This document shows, in pieces, positions 27,491 through 36,013 of a stretch of 64,000 nucleotides of DNA (the first letter of the stretch is position 1; the number at the start of each line of letters is the position of its first letter). Under the pieces are notes generated by a model. The model was not told where the DNA came from. It saw only the letters and a program-made list of their open reading frames with translations, and did not search any database. A program made the position numbers and the translations under genes. Origin of the DNA: Terriglobia bacterium (GTDB lineage: Bacteria > Acidobacteriota > Terriglobia > Bryobacterales > UBA6623); the NCBI GenBank assembly GCA_009841225.1, contig VXMF01000002.1:191426-255425 (forward strand), given 5' to 3'.

Positions 27491-28092
27491 TGTTTACCAT
27501 GCTCGACACCCAGTTGATTCTCAAGCTCGTCGCCAGCTTCGCGATCGGTTCGATCCCATTCGCGGTCGTCGCGATGTGGGGTTCGGGAACGAGCATCCGC
27601 AACATCGGATCGGGCAACCCGGGCTTCAACAACGTGCTCCGATTTGACAAGCGGCGTGCTCTCGTCGCGCTGATCGGCGACTTAGCGAAGGGCTTCGTTC
27701 CGATCTGGCTATTCTACGGGCCCGAATACTACATCAACATCGCCTGGCTGTTCGGCATGGGAGCGGTCTTTGGCCACTGCTACTCGCCCTGGCTGCGATT
27801 CCAAGGCGGCAAGGGCGTGGCCACGTCCGCCGGTGCGATGCTGGCGATGTATCCCGGCGTTGCAGCCTTGTCGCTGGCGTTCTTCGTTCCAGTCCGGGTA
27901 CTTGGGGGACGGTTCAAGATCAAGGAGATCGGCGCATGGGCGTCGCTGCTGACATGGGTGTTCTTCACCGTCGTGATCCACCTCCTGTCGGGAATGCCCC
28001 ACACCAAATACGCGGCTCTGATGACGGTGTTCCTGATCTGGAGACACAAATCGAACATCGGCAGGATGCTTGAACGCGGCACGGAGAGCTGA
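27490..28092 (+). CDS. plsY: Acyl-phosphate:glycerol-3-phosphate acyltransferase
   Basis: A 200-residue polytopic membrane enzyme that makes lysophosphatidic acid from acyl-phosphate, the first step of phospholipid synthesis. The signature loops are present: GSGTSIRNIGSGNPGFNNVLR (the usual form has GATN in place of GFNN), then FGHCYSPWLRFQGGKGVATSAG, and a C-terminal conserved basic end (VFLIWRHKSNIGRML). Length is normal for the family. It can start at GTG 27490, overlapping the carrier stop, or at ATG 27499. No plsX lies in the window. The only lipid-synthesis gene here apart from lpxD. Confidence 0.92.
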   Translation: MFTMLDTQLILKLVASFAIGSIPFAVVAMWGSGTSIRNIGSGNPGFNNVLRFDKRRALVALIGDLAKGFVPIWLFYGPEYYINIAWLFGMGAVFGHCYSPWLRFQGGKGVATSAGAMLAMYPGVAALSLAFFVPVRVLGGRFKIKEIGAWASLLTWVFFTVVIHLLSGMPHTKYAALMTVFLIWRHKSNIGRMLERGTES

Positions 28093-28514
28093 GCTCTAGA
28101 GACCTGATTGCGGCTGTTCTGGGCGCCGATGAGCTTCGCTCGAGATTCCTCATTCTTCGGCCTCCACGATATTGCAAAGGGCCAGATAACCCGCTCTGAA
28201 CTGCCTTGATCCGCCCATGATCTTGGAACGCTTCTCTCAGTCTGCGGGCCCCCTGGAAAGCAAGGACTCCGAGACTCCCAATTCGTGACGAGGCACCGCT
28301 GGCGCGGTGATCTCTACTGCCACGAGCATCAGGGCGCCCGCGTGGCCCTGCTTGCCATCCTCTCCGACAAGACCCTCGAGTGCTTGGGCGATTCCGGTAC
28401 TCATTCCTCGCGGTCTCTACGTCAAAGTGCGTGAACCTGACACCCGTCGGATGGCTTCAGCGATCGAGCGCGTCGAACTGCCAGCGGGAGACGGCACCGA
28501 GGAAGGAGTTTCTC
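28093..28514. other. 422-base intergenic region before the thioredoxin-like gene
   Basis: No RNA gene or strong hairpin seen. A 49-codon open frame from GTG 28285 to TGA 28434 (contains YCHEHQGARVALLAILSDK) has no ribosome site and matches nothing I recognise. The region probably holds the promoter of the downstream gene. Confidence 0.4.
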
Positions 28515-29534
28515 ATGGACGAAACACCCCGAATCCTGACCATCGGCGTCGCGCTAGGGCTCGTCTTGTGCCGGGGAGCAACTGGTGCGGACCCCATCGA
28601 GAGCCCAAGGCCCACAGTCTATGCGAAGGGTCTCAGCGCTAGCATCGGAGGAACGATACTGCGACCGGCGAGGCTCGTGTTCACGGACAGACAAGTAATC
28701 GTCGACTTGCACGGACGTGGTTCGGAAAGCTTCGACTACGAGACGATCCGATTCCAGCGGACTCGCACGCCCGTGCGCTGGTCGTTGTTCGACAAGAGAT
28801 ACTGGCTTTCGGCGCTTTCGGGAGCACCCCTAGCCTACTTGGTCGGCCCATATTTCATGGCGGGCTATTTCGGGGCGATTCATGCGGTGGAGGTGTCGCG
28901 CTGGCTTGGCACTCGCGGCGAGCGACAGCGGCTCGGCCTGCACTCCGACGATCCGCACCGATGCTCGCAGGTGGCGCTTCCGCGCAACAAGAAGTTGCGG
29001 AACGCGATACTCGACGAGTTCGCCCGCCGGTTCGCGGGGAAACTGCAGACCCGCGCACCCGACTCGTTCTCGCTGCCGGCACAAGATCCCAGTCCGGCTG
29101 CAGGCATCCAAGCGCCGGACTTCACGCTCACTAGGTTGAATGGTATGGCCTGGAATCTCGCGCGAATGCGCGGAAATATCGTTCTTGTGAATTTCTGGGC
29201 GTCATGGTGCGAGCCCTGCCGTCAGGAGATGCCGCAACTGCAGCAGCTTTATGAGCGGCATTCAGATGATGGCCTTGTCGTGGTCGGGGTAAGCGACGAG
29301 GATCCAAGCCAAGCACGGCAGTACCGGGACGAGCACGGAATCAGCTACCCCTCTCTGCACGATGGTGCCGGAAGCGTGATGGAGAGCTACCAGATCAAGG
29401 CGATTCCAACCAGCCTGATCATCGGCCGGGACGGCCAACTGCTATGGCGAATGGAGGGCTACGCGCCGATCAGCGCTTTCGAGAATGCCCTCTGGCCGCT
29501 GCTCGCGCCGACTTCAGGGGACTCCGGGACTTGA
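28515..29534 (+). CDS. TlpA-like thioredoxin-fold protein with N-terminal membrane-associated region
   Basis: A 339-residue protein; ATG 28515 is preceded by GGAAGGAG with ideal spacing and starts a signal peptide (MDETPRILTIGVALGLVLC). The N-terminal ~165 residues are unusual: a small beta region and a long hydrophobic stretch (SALSGAPLAYLVGPYFMAGYFG) that may span or dip into the membrane. The C-terminal thioredoxin domain (from ~200) has the redox motif WCEPC (residues 231-235) in VNFWASWCEPCRQEMPQLQQ and the cis-proline region IKAIPTSLIIGRDG. Such proteins reduce or exchange disulfides in the periplasm, often for cytochrome c maturation. It stands alone as a single-gene unit. Confidence 0.85.
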   Translation: MDETPRILTIGVALGLVLCRGATGADPIESPRPTVYAKGLSASIGGTILRPARLVFTDRQVIVDLHGRGSESFDYETIRFQRTRTPVRWSLFDKRYWLSALSGAPLAYLVGPYFMAGYFGAIHAVEVSRWLGTRGERQRLGLHSDDPHRCSQVALPRNKKLRNAILDEFARRFAGKLQTRAPDSFSLPAQDPSPAAGIQAPDFTLTRLNGMAWNLARMRGNIVLVNFWASWCEPCRQEMPQLQQLYERHSDDGLVVVGVSDEDPSQARQYRDEHGISYPSLHDGAGSVMESYQIKAIPTSLIIGRDGQLLWRMEGYAPISAFENALWPLLAPTSGDSGT

Positions 29535-29664
29535 GACGCCGACAGCCGGCACGTGTTCCAAGGCGATCATGCCCCCGGAGGTTGCGCAAGAGGACTGCCC
29601 GTCTGGTTCGAAGATTCGTCCCAATTGCGCCTGATGGCCCCTCCAGAGTACAGGCTTGTGCTCG

Positions 29665-31005
29665 CTAGCCCAGCACCGCTGCGACGGAGTCCGCCAAGAT
29701 GCTGGCCATGCGGTCCAACTCGTCCCGTGTCGTCACGAAGGGCGGTGCCAGACAGAACACGTCTCCGCGCAGACGGCTGAACAGGCCGCGCTTCTGGACC
29801 TCGGCGTTGAGCCTTTCTCCAACCCGTTCTGCCGGGTCAAACTCGGCCTTCGTCGCCCTGTCCCTGACGAACTCCACCGCGCACATCAAGCCCTTACCTC
29901 GAATCTCGCCCACATGTGGATGGTTACCTAATACCGCCCGCAGCCTAGTCAGCAGATATGCCCCCTTCTCCGCCGACTGAGACGGAAGCCCCTCGCGCTC
30001 GAGGATTTCGAGATTGCGCAGCGCTACGGCGCAACCCACCGGATGCGCGCTGTAGGTGTAAGCGTGCATCCACGGCGTTTCGCTCTCGTCCAAGGCCGCC
30101 GCGATCTTCTCGGTGCAACCGACCCCTCCGAAAGGGAAATAGCCGGAAGTAATCGCCTTGGCAAACTGCATGATGTCGGGCTGCACGCCCCAATGCTCCA
30201 GCGCGAACCATTTGCCCGTGCGCCCAAACCCGGTGATGACCTCGTCCGCGACGAACAGCACGTCGTACTTGTCGCAGATCTGGCGGATGCGGGGGAAATA
30301 GTCGTCCTGGGGGACGATCACCCCGCCGGCACCCTGCACGGGCTCGGCCAAGAACATAGCGACCGTGTCGGGCCCTTCGCGCAGGATCGCACGCTCCAGT
30401 TCGTTCGCGGCCGCGACGCCTTGGCTGGAGCCGGCGGGTGCTTCATAGCGATACGGGTATGGCGAAGGGATGTGCACAAAGCCGGGCACGCGCGGCTCGA
30501 ACTGCGGCCAATACCCTGAGATTCCCGTGGCGCTCATCGCCGCCAGCGTCACGCCGTGATAGCCCCACTGACGCGAAATCACTTTCGTCTTGTGGGGGTA
30601 GCCTTTGGTCTTCCAATACGATCGCGCCAGCTTGAAGCTCGTTTCGCTGGCTTCCCCGCCCCCGGATGTGAAGAAGAATCGCGAGATTGACGGGTAAGTC
30701 AGCTCGGCCAGCCGCGTGGCTAGTTCAATGGCTCGCTCGTTCGAACTTCCGGCATAGCCGGAGCAATAGGCCAAGTCACTCATCTGACGTTGGGCAGCCT
30801 CGGCCAGTTCTGTCCTGCCGTGTCCAGCTACTACGTTCCACAGCCCGGACAGGCCGTCAAGGTATCCCCTGCCGTCGGCATCGTAGATGAGGGCTCCGCG
30901 GCCGCGGACCCAGACGTGCCCACCGCGATGGGTCTTTCGACTGTGCAGCGGGTGGACGAGGTGGTCAAGGTCTTGGGTAAGCAGCGCTGGCTTGATGTCA
31001 GCCAT
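29665..31005 (-). CDS. Class III aminotransferase, beta-alanine/omega-amino acid:pyruvate type
   Basis: A 446-residue cytosolic PLP enzyme. The start has GGGAG 7 bases upstream. Landmarks are LDHLVHPLH near the N-terminus, GRGYLDGLSGLWNVVAGHG, FTSGGGEASETSFKLAR, the cofactor-binding aspartate in FVADEVITGFGRTG and the PLP lysine in MQFAKAITSGYFPFGG near residue 280. The closest families are beta-alanine-pyruvate and putrescine-type aminotransferases, which pass an amino group to pyruvate or 2-oxoglutarate. Alone in its transcript as far as I can see. It fits an amino-acid-degrading lifestyle together with PutA. Confidence 0.9.
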   Translation of the reverse strand: MADIKPALLTQDLDHLVHPLHSRKTHRGGHVWVRGRGALIYDADGRGYLDGLSGLWNVVAGHGRTELAEAAQRQMSDLAYCSGYAGSSNERAIELATRLAELTYPSISRFFFTSGGGEASETSFKLARSYWKTKGYPHKTKVISRQWGYHGVTLAAMSATGISGYWPQFEPRVPGFVHIPSPYPYRYEAPAGSSQGVAAANELERAILREGPDTVAMFLAEPVQGAGGVIVPQDDYFPRIRQICDKYDVLFVADEVITGFGRTGKWFALEHWGVQPDIMQFAKAITSGYFPFGGVGCTEKIAAALDESETPWMHAYTYSAHPVGCAVALRNLEILEREGLPSQSAEKGAYLLTRLRAVLGNHPHVGEIRGKGLMCAVEFVRDRATKAEFDPAERVGERLNAEVQKRGLFSRLRGDVFCLAPPFVTTRDELDRMASILADSVAAVLG

Positions 31006-31100
31006 GGGGGATCTCCCTTGCAGCGCCGGCGCTAGGCGCGATGCGCGTTATTGTCCGTGCCAACCGATCCCTGCCTTTCGATCGCACCATCCACCTCCGG

Positions 31101-33896
31101 CTACCGCGTCGTCACCCAGATCGGCGAGGACCAAGCCACGTTGCCGTCTTCTTGGACGACGCGCACATAGTAGTAGTCCTCGCCCGGCTGTTTGTCCTTG
31201 TCGGCGAACGTGAACGTGGAATCCTGCGAAAGTTTCTGCCGAGTGTGCAGAAACTGCTGGTTCTTGATCAGATCCACCTGTCGCAACGGCGTTGTTCCGA
31301 TGATGCGGATTTTCAGCTCGAAGCCATCCTCGGTTTCGACGATATCGCCCTGCAGGTGCTCCGTTCCGTCGGGCGTCTCCAAGCGGTAATCGAGAATGAT
31401 GTTGTCGGTCGCGCCATAGCTGTGACGCTGCTTCATTGCGTCCATCATGCCCTCGCGTGTGAACTCCTCGGCAATAGTGCAAGCGTAGGAATAGTGCGTC
31501 GACAGATGATCGGAGGCGGCTTGAACACCTAGCTTGTAGCCCTTGCCCCAGGCGTTCCAGACATACCCAGCCGGCTCGAACCCCCCGATCTGGGACGTGA
31601 TGTTTTCGCTGTTGGCCGCCAAAGGCGCGCCCTCGTACTCGGCCGAAACGCGATCCCCTTGGAAGATTTCCACCAGCGGTTCGACCTCGGGGTCGTTGTC
31701 ACGCCAGTCCGTGCCCATCCTGGTAGCGGAAGTGTGCGAGATGGCGATGCCATCGTAGCGTTTCAAGTACTCGTACAGCCTGCCCGCCCCCTGCTCGCTG
31801 CGAGATTCCTCCGGCAGCACCGGCAGGGCCGGGTTGCCGCGCTTAGCGAACAGGATGTTGCGGTGCCCCGCCGGGTAGCGAATGGATCTCTCATAGCCGT
31901 AGTACGGTTGGAACGCTCCGGCGTACGAGAAGACGTCCACGGTTTGCTGCAGCAACCAGTTGACGTACTCGTTGTTCGGCCCGCCCGATCCGTTGTGCTC
32001 GCTTGCTAGCAAGTAGTCGAGCGACGCAACATCGACCGAATAGCGGTAGGTCTGCAACAGCGAGCCATCATTGTTGCCGTCCATCGAGAACTCCGTGTGT
32101 CGGTGTGTGTCTCCACGGTAGATCTTGTACGTCTTGCCCTCGCTGTTGATCTCGTATCCGCGTAGGCGGGACAAGTCCGCCGGCTCCGTCGGTGCCATGT
32201 CGTAGAAGAACAGCTCCGGCTCCGTTCGAGTCCTTAGCGCGGGAGCGGCGGTCTTGCGCTCCAGTTTCGGCAGCTTGGCGGCGTAGACGTCTTCGTGCTG
32301 GTACAGAAAGTCCTCGAAGTCCCGGTTGTCCATAGACCACGCCGCGAATAGGTTGCCGTTGCCGTCGGACGCGATGCCCCAGCGCACATCCTGCCGGCTG
32401 GCGCTGAAGGGAAACTCCACCGGCAGGATCCAGCGCTCACCGTCCAGCGTCGAGCCCCAGATTTCCCAGCACGCGCGGTGCAGCGGCGTTTCGCTGGGCA
32501 TGTCGCGCTGGCGGATCGTGCGGTGGCGGCCGAACAGCCACATGCGGCCTTCGGCATCTAGCGCGAGTTGCGGGAAGTCATTGTGGCGCTTGTCGATGTG
32601 CTCGGGCAGCGACTCGTTGATGTCGCCCACCGGAGCCTTCCAATCCGCGCCGTCCAAGATCGCCACTCGCGTGCGGCGATAGTCGTAGAGACGCGTCCCC
32701 TGTACGTTCGGCAGGAACCCTGTGTCCTTGCCCCAGTTCATTCCACTCTCGTTGTAGGCGGCCCACAAGCGGTTGCTGGCGTCGACCGCCAGCGATACGT
32801 GCGCCTCGTACAACTTGGTTGCGGCGATGGCTCGCACAGCGCTCCACCCGGAGCCGTCCCACGTCCGGAGCAAGACGTCGTAGTCGCCCTTGTCGTAGGT
32901 GTCCCAAGCGATGTGGACCTCCCCGTTGAGTCCCGCAGCGATCACCGGCTCCCAGTCGTTAGCGGGAGAGTTCGAAACCCTCTCCTCAGCGCTCCAGCTC
33001 TCGCCGTCGTAACGCCTGGCATAGATGTCGTTCGCGCCAGCGCGGAAACTCTGCCAGACCAGCCAGAGATTGCCCGCCGAATCGCTAGCTAGGTTGTGGA
33101 AGGCGTCGGGGCCGGGAGTTTCGGTGAGGCGCAATACCGGCGTCAAGGAACCGCTCTTCAGCGAACGCCCGTACAAGTCAAAGTTGCCGTCAACCTGGTT
33201 CGACCACACGAACCACGGCGCGCCCGTCTTGTCCCGCCCCAGCTTTACCAGATATGCATCGCTGGGCCCGTCGCTGATTCGCTGGACATCTCCCCAGGTC
33301 TCGCCGTCGTAACGACGTGCGAGGATGTGATTCGCCCCGTCCTTGTAAGCCACCCAAGCAACCCACACCTCGCCGCTGTTGCCGCCAAGGATCGCCACGA
33401 AGTCGTCCTCGTACTCATCTCCCGTGAGCTTCTCAGCGGGCGGAACTCGCTCCACGACCGCCGAGCCGTCGAGGAATTGTCGCGGCTCGCCCAGAGGGAC
33501 TTCCCTGCTTCGGAACTCAAAGCTGCCCTGCGCCGTCTCGATGCGTACCCGCGCGCCGTCAGCGCCGCGCACGTCCACGACGACGCCCGGCGTCCAGTAG
33601 TACTCCTGGACGCCCGTGTTCGGCGGGTGCAGGTAATTCGCAACGCGATAGTTGACCCCCTTGTGCGTGGACAACTTCCATCCGTCCGGAGCAACGATTT
33701 CGTTTTCCGGCCGCGGATGCCAGTCGCGCAGTTGCACAAGTTCTCCGCTCGACACAGAGACCGACCCGTCCCAGACGGTCTGGGCCGTGTCGTTGAGACC
33801 GAACCGGACTCGGAACGATGCGATATCGTCCGCGCTCAGTTCCGGAGCGGCCATCAAGGGAACCGCCAAAAACGCGAATAGCAGCCGGGCCAGCAT
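31101..33896 (-). CDS. DUF3604 protein with N-terminal propeller-like region, paralogue 2
   Basis: A 931-residue exported protein. ATG 33896 is chosen over the upstream GTG at 33992 because it has a perfect Shine-Dalgarno sequence GGAGGT 6 bases away (plus-strand 33903-33908) and begins a signal peptide (MLARLLFAFLAVPLMAAP). Residues ~180-560 hold propeller-like repeats (GNLWLVWQSFRAGANDIYAR, GEVHIAWDTYDKGDYDVLL). The PHP-like DUF3604 domain begins near residue 597 with RGDTHRHTEFSMDGN, then LLASEHNG and ISHTSATRMGTDWR. Same domain order and motifs as the gene at 12233-14776, but more distant in the propeller. Function unknown; likely a metal-dependent hydrolase in the periplasm. Divergent from the EVE gene. 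Confidence 0.85.
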   Translation of the reverse strand: MLARLLFAFLAVPLMAAPELSADDIASFRVRFGLNDTAQTVWDGSVSVSSGELVQLRDWHPRPENEIVAPDGWKLSTHKGVNYRVANYLHPPNTGVQEYYWTPGVVVDVRGADGARVRIETAQGSFEFRSREVPLGEPRQFLDGSAVVERVPPAEKLTGDEYEDDFVAILGGNSGEVWVAWVAYKDGANHILARRYDGETWGDVQRISDGPSDAYLVKLGRDKTGAPWFVWSNQVDGNFDLYGRSLKSGSLTPVLRLTETPGPDAFHNLASDSAGNLWLVWQSFRAGANDIYARRYDGESWSAEERVSNSPANDWEPVIAAGLNGEVHIAWDTYDKGDYDVLLRTWDGSGWSAVRAIAATKLYEAHVSLAVDASNRLWAAYNESGMNWGKDTGFLPNVQGTRLYDYRRTRVAILDGADWKAPVGDINESLPEHIDKRHNDFPQLALDAEGRMWLFGRHRTIRQRDMPSETPLHRACWEIWGSTLDGERWILPVEFPFSASRQDVRWGIASDGNGNLFAAWSMDNRDFEDFLYQHEDVYAAKLPKLERKTAAPALRTRTEPELFFYDMAPTEPADLSRLRGYEINSEGKTYKIYRGDTHRHTEFSMDGNNDGSLLQTYRYSVDVASLDYLLASEHNGSGGPNNEYVNWLLQQTVDVFSYAGAFQPYYGYERSIRYPAGHRNILFAKRGNPALPVLPEESRSEQGAGRLYEYLKRYDGIAISHTSATRMGTDWRDNDPEVEPLVEIFQGDRVSAEYEGAPLAANSENITSQIGGFEPAGYVWNAWGKGYKLGVQAASDHLSTHYSYACTIAEEFTREGMMDAMKQRHSYGATDNIILDYRLETPDGTEHLQGDIVETEDGFELKIRIIGTTPLRQVDLIKNQQFLHTRQKLSQDSTFTFADKDKQPGEDYYYVRVVQEDGNVAWSSPIWVTTR

Positions 33897-34021
33897 CGCT
33901 TCACCTCCAATGCGAGATTTGGGCACTGAGATTCTAGCAAGGCATTGGTTTGTCCCCTCTGGCTTGGCGGAGATGCGCACGACCAAAGGCACTCGCCCGC
34001 TGCTGATATGCTTGCAAGTGC

Positions 34022-34447
34022 ATGCCGAATCCAGACCTCCGCTACTGGCTGGTGAAGTCCGAACCTTTCAAGTATTCGTGGGAGGATCTTGTCAAGGACG
34101 GCTGGACATACTGGGACGGGGTGCGAAACTACGAGGCACGCAACAACATTCGCGGGATGGCCATTGGCGATCAGTTGCTCTTCTATCACTCGAACGAAGA
34201 TCGTGCAGTTGTTGGAATCGCAGAGGTTATTCGCGAGCACTATCAAGATCCGACGACCGATGATGACCTCTGGAGCGTGGTCGACATCAAGCCCCTGCAG
34301 GCCCTGTCCTCTGCCGTCACCCTTGCCGAGATCAAGCGCGAGCCAAGACTGAGCAACATGCAACTGGTGACGCGCAGCCGGCTGTCGGTATCGCCGGTCA
34401 CTGCGGACGAGTTCGGGGTTATCGTTGCGATGGGCGGCCTAGCTTAG
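34022..34447 (+). CDS. EVE-domain protein
   Basis: A 141-residue cytosolic protein consisting of a single EVE domain: YWLVKSEPFKYSWEDL at the start, then WDGVRNYEARNNIRGMAIGD and LLFYHSNEDRAVVGIAEVI, and a final VTADEFGVIVA. These domains have a PUA-like fold and an aromatic cage that binds modified bases in DNA or RNA; bacterial members sometimes occur with modification-dependent restriction enzymes. No such enzyme is nearby, so the role here is not clear. Length matches single-domain members. Confidence 0.9.
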   Translation: MPNPDLRYWLVKSEPFKYSWEDLVKDGWTYWDGVRNYEARNNIRGMAIGDQLLFYHSNEDRAVVGIAEVIREHYQDPTTDDDLWSVVDIKPLQALSSAVTLAEIKREPRLSNMQLVTRSRLSVSPVTADEFGVIVAMGGLA

Positions 34448-34563
34448 GCGGCCATACAGGGGCCAGCACGACGCCCGCGTTCGCGTCCAGAAACCCTTGT
34501 ACTCGAGCTGCCGGGGCCGCTCCGGCGTACCGATGTCGCGACGCCTGCCAAGCTCGGGCCGCC

Positions 34564-35649
34564 TCAATGGACTATAGAGCGCTGCCCACCGTAGAGCTGG
34601 CCAACTTCTTCATCGACGAGGCGTACCTCGGCCTGGTGCAGAGTAAGCTCCTCGTCCACCGAACTCGGGTAATAGCCCACGATGTACTCGGTCGCCGCCA
34701 GATCTGCCAGCGAACCGAGGATCTTTCGGATCACCATGTTGTTGAGGACCGTTGGGTCGAAACTCTGGCCGCCCGTTCTGGGACCGATCTCCGCAAAGAT
34801 CGCCTGCCGTGATTCCTGATGGCGTATGTTCGATTGCCTGCGGAGCTGGCCGGCCGGATTGCGCGTTCCGCCGGGAATTTGACTGCGGCGCTGCCCCGGG
34901 GTTGGCTGCCGAGGCTGCCGCCATCCGCCGCCCCCGCCGCCTTCGTTGTATCGCCTCGTAAGTTCGTCGTGCCCCAAGATCACCGGATAGATCGGAATCG
35001 CGAAGGCGTTCGCCACTTGGACAACTAGGTCGGGGTTGATATTGGTGGTGCTGAACCCATCCGAGAACACAAGCATCATCCGCGAGACGTTGCCGCCGCG
35101 ATCGGCAGCGTCACGCGCCGTCTGGATAATCGCCTCGTACACCCGACTACCAAGCGCTTCGGATTCATATGTCAGCTCGATGGCGCGCTTCAACTTCGCG
35201 AAATCGCGGGTCGGCCCGGTGAAGCGCTTGAGCGAATCAGCGAAACCGTAGACCGAGATCATCACGTCCTTACGCAGCCCTTCGAGCAGTGTGGAGCGGA
35301 TGCTGGTGAAATCCAGCAAGTTCCGCATCATCACGCTGAGGCTGAAATCGATCAGGAAGATGATTTCTGTGGGCACGCTGCGGGCAGCACCTGGCGGTGC
35401 ACCTTTGGCGGCCGGCCCTTCGACGAAAGCTATTTCCTGCTTGACGCCATCCTCATACAGTTCGAACGCATCTTTTCCCAAACCATCGACGGACTCCTTC
35501 TTCTGATACACGTGCAGCGGAACGACGACGAGGTTCGACTCGGTCCTGATCACAAAGCCCGAGTCTTCGACAGGCGCTTCCGTGTCCTGCCCGAATGCCG
35601 GCGCGCTGACCACTATGAGGCCCGCTAGGAGCTGCACTGCCGCTCTCAT
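34564..35649 (-). CDS. von Willebrand factor A protein of the acidobacterial VWFA-related type
   Basis: A 361-residue exported protein with a signal peptide (MRAAVQLLAGLIVVSAPAFG, then QDT). After a short sandwich region (VVVPLHVYQKKESVDGLGKDAFELYEDGV) comes the VWA domain with the MIDAS metal site D-x-S-x-S in FLIDFSLSVMM and later the conserved LVFSDGFSTTN. A Q/R/G-rich low-complexity segment (WRQPRQPTPGQRRSQ) interrupts the domain near residues 250-280. VWA domains bind protein ligands through a metal ion. The arrangement matches a family that is largely confined to Acidobacteriota, which supports the assignment of the host. A perfect palindrome abuts its start codon. Confidence 0.85.
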   Translation of the reverse strand: MRAAVQLLAGLIVVSAPAFGQDTEAPVEDSGFVIRTESNLVVVPLHVYQKKESVDGLGKDAFELYEDGVKQEIAFVEGPAAKGAPPGAARSVPTEIIFLIDFSLSVMMRNLLDFTSIRSTLLEGLRKDVMISVYGFADSLKRFTGPTRDFAKLKRAIELTYESEALGSRVYEAIIQTARDAADRGGNVSRMMLVFSDGFSTTNINPDLVVQVANAFAIPIYPVILGHDELTRRYNEGGGGGGWRQPRQPTPGQRRSQIPGGTRNPAGQLRRQSNIRHQESRQAIFAEIGPRTGGQSFDPTVLNNMVIRKILGSLADLAATEYIVGYYPSSVDEELTLHQAEVRLVDEEVGQLYGGQRSIVH

Positions 35650-36013
35650 GGTGTCGACACCTTGAATACGCCTCTCGGCACTTATTCGCGGTTGGCCATC
35701 TTCAATGCCGGCCGAAGGTTAGCACGGAACACTCCGTCATGTGCCGAAAATCGCAGTCGTCGCGACGTGGCGGCAGCGATCCCGCGTGATCAGCGTGCGG
35801 CAGCCACCTCTACAGGCCTGCGCACAGACGTGTAAATGGGCGGTAACGCCAGGTGCAAACGCAGGCTCAGTCGTGCTTGAGATGCAAGCTCCCGATATGC
35901 GCTAGTATGATCCAGAGCGCAAGTGTGGCCCAGCCCATCGTCTCTCAAACTTGGCGCATTCTGCGCCAATTGATTGCAGGCCAGTTATGGCCCACCCCTG
36001 AAGTGAGAACCTT
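35650..36013. other. 364-base divergent intergenic region with two inverted repeats
   Basis: Separates the VWA gene from the oxidoreductase gene. It begins with the 12-base perfect palindrome GGTGTCGACACC (35650-35661), adjacent to the VWA start codon, and ends with an inverted repeat at 35951-35969. A short AT-richer patch near 35890-35960 (for example GATATGCGCTAGTATGATCC) may contain a promoter; none is clear enough to assign. Confidence 0.45.
35951..35969. promoter_or_regulatory. Inverted repeat, possible operator
   Basis: TTGGCGCA and TGCGCCAA are exact reverse complements separated by TTC. It lies 44 bases upstream of the ATG of the second Gfo/Idh/MocA gene. It may be a regulator site or a small hairpin in the leader; no regulator gene is adjacent. 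Confidence 0.35.

Noticed and set aside
28285..28434. 49-codon open frame in the gap before the thioredoxin-like gene
   Set aside because: No ribosome site, no recognised motif and too short to judge.
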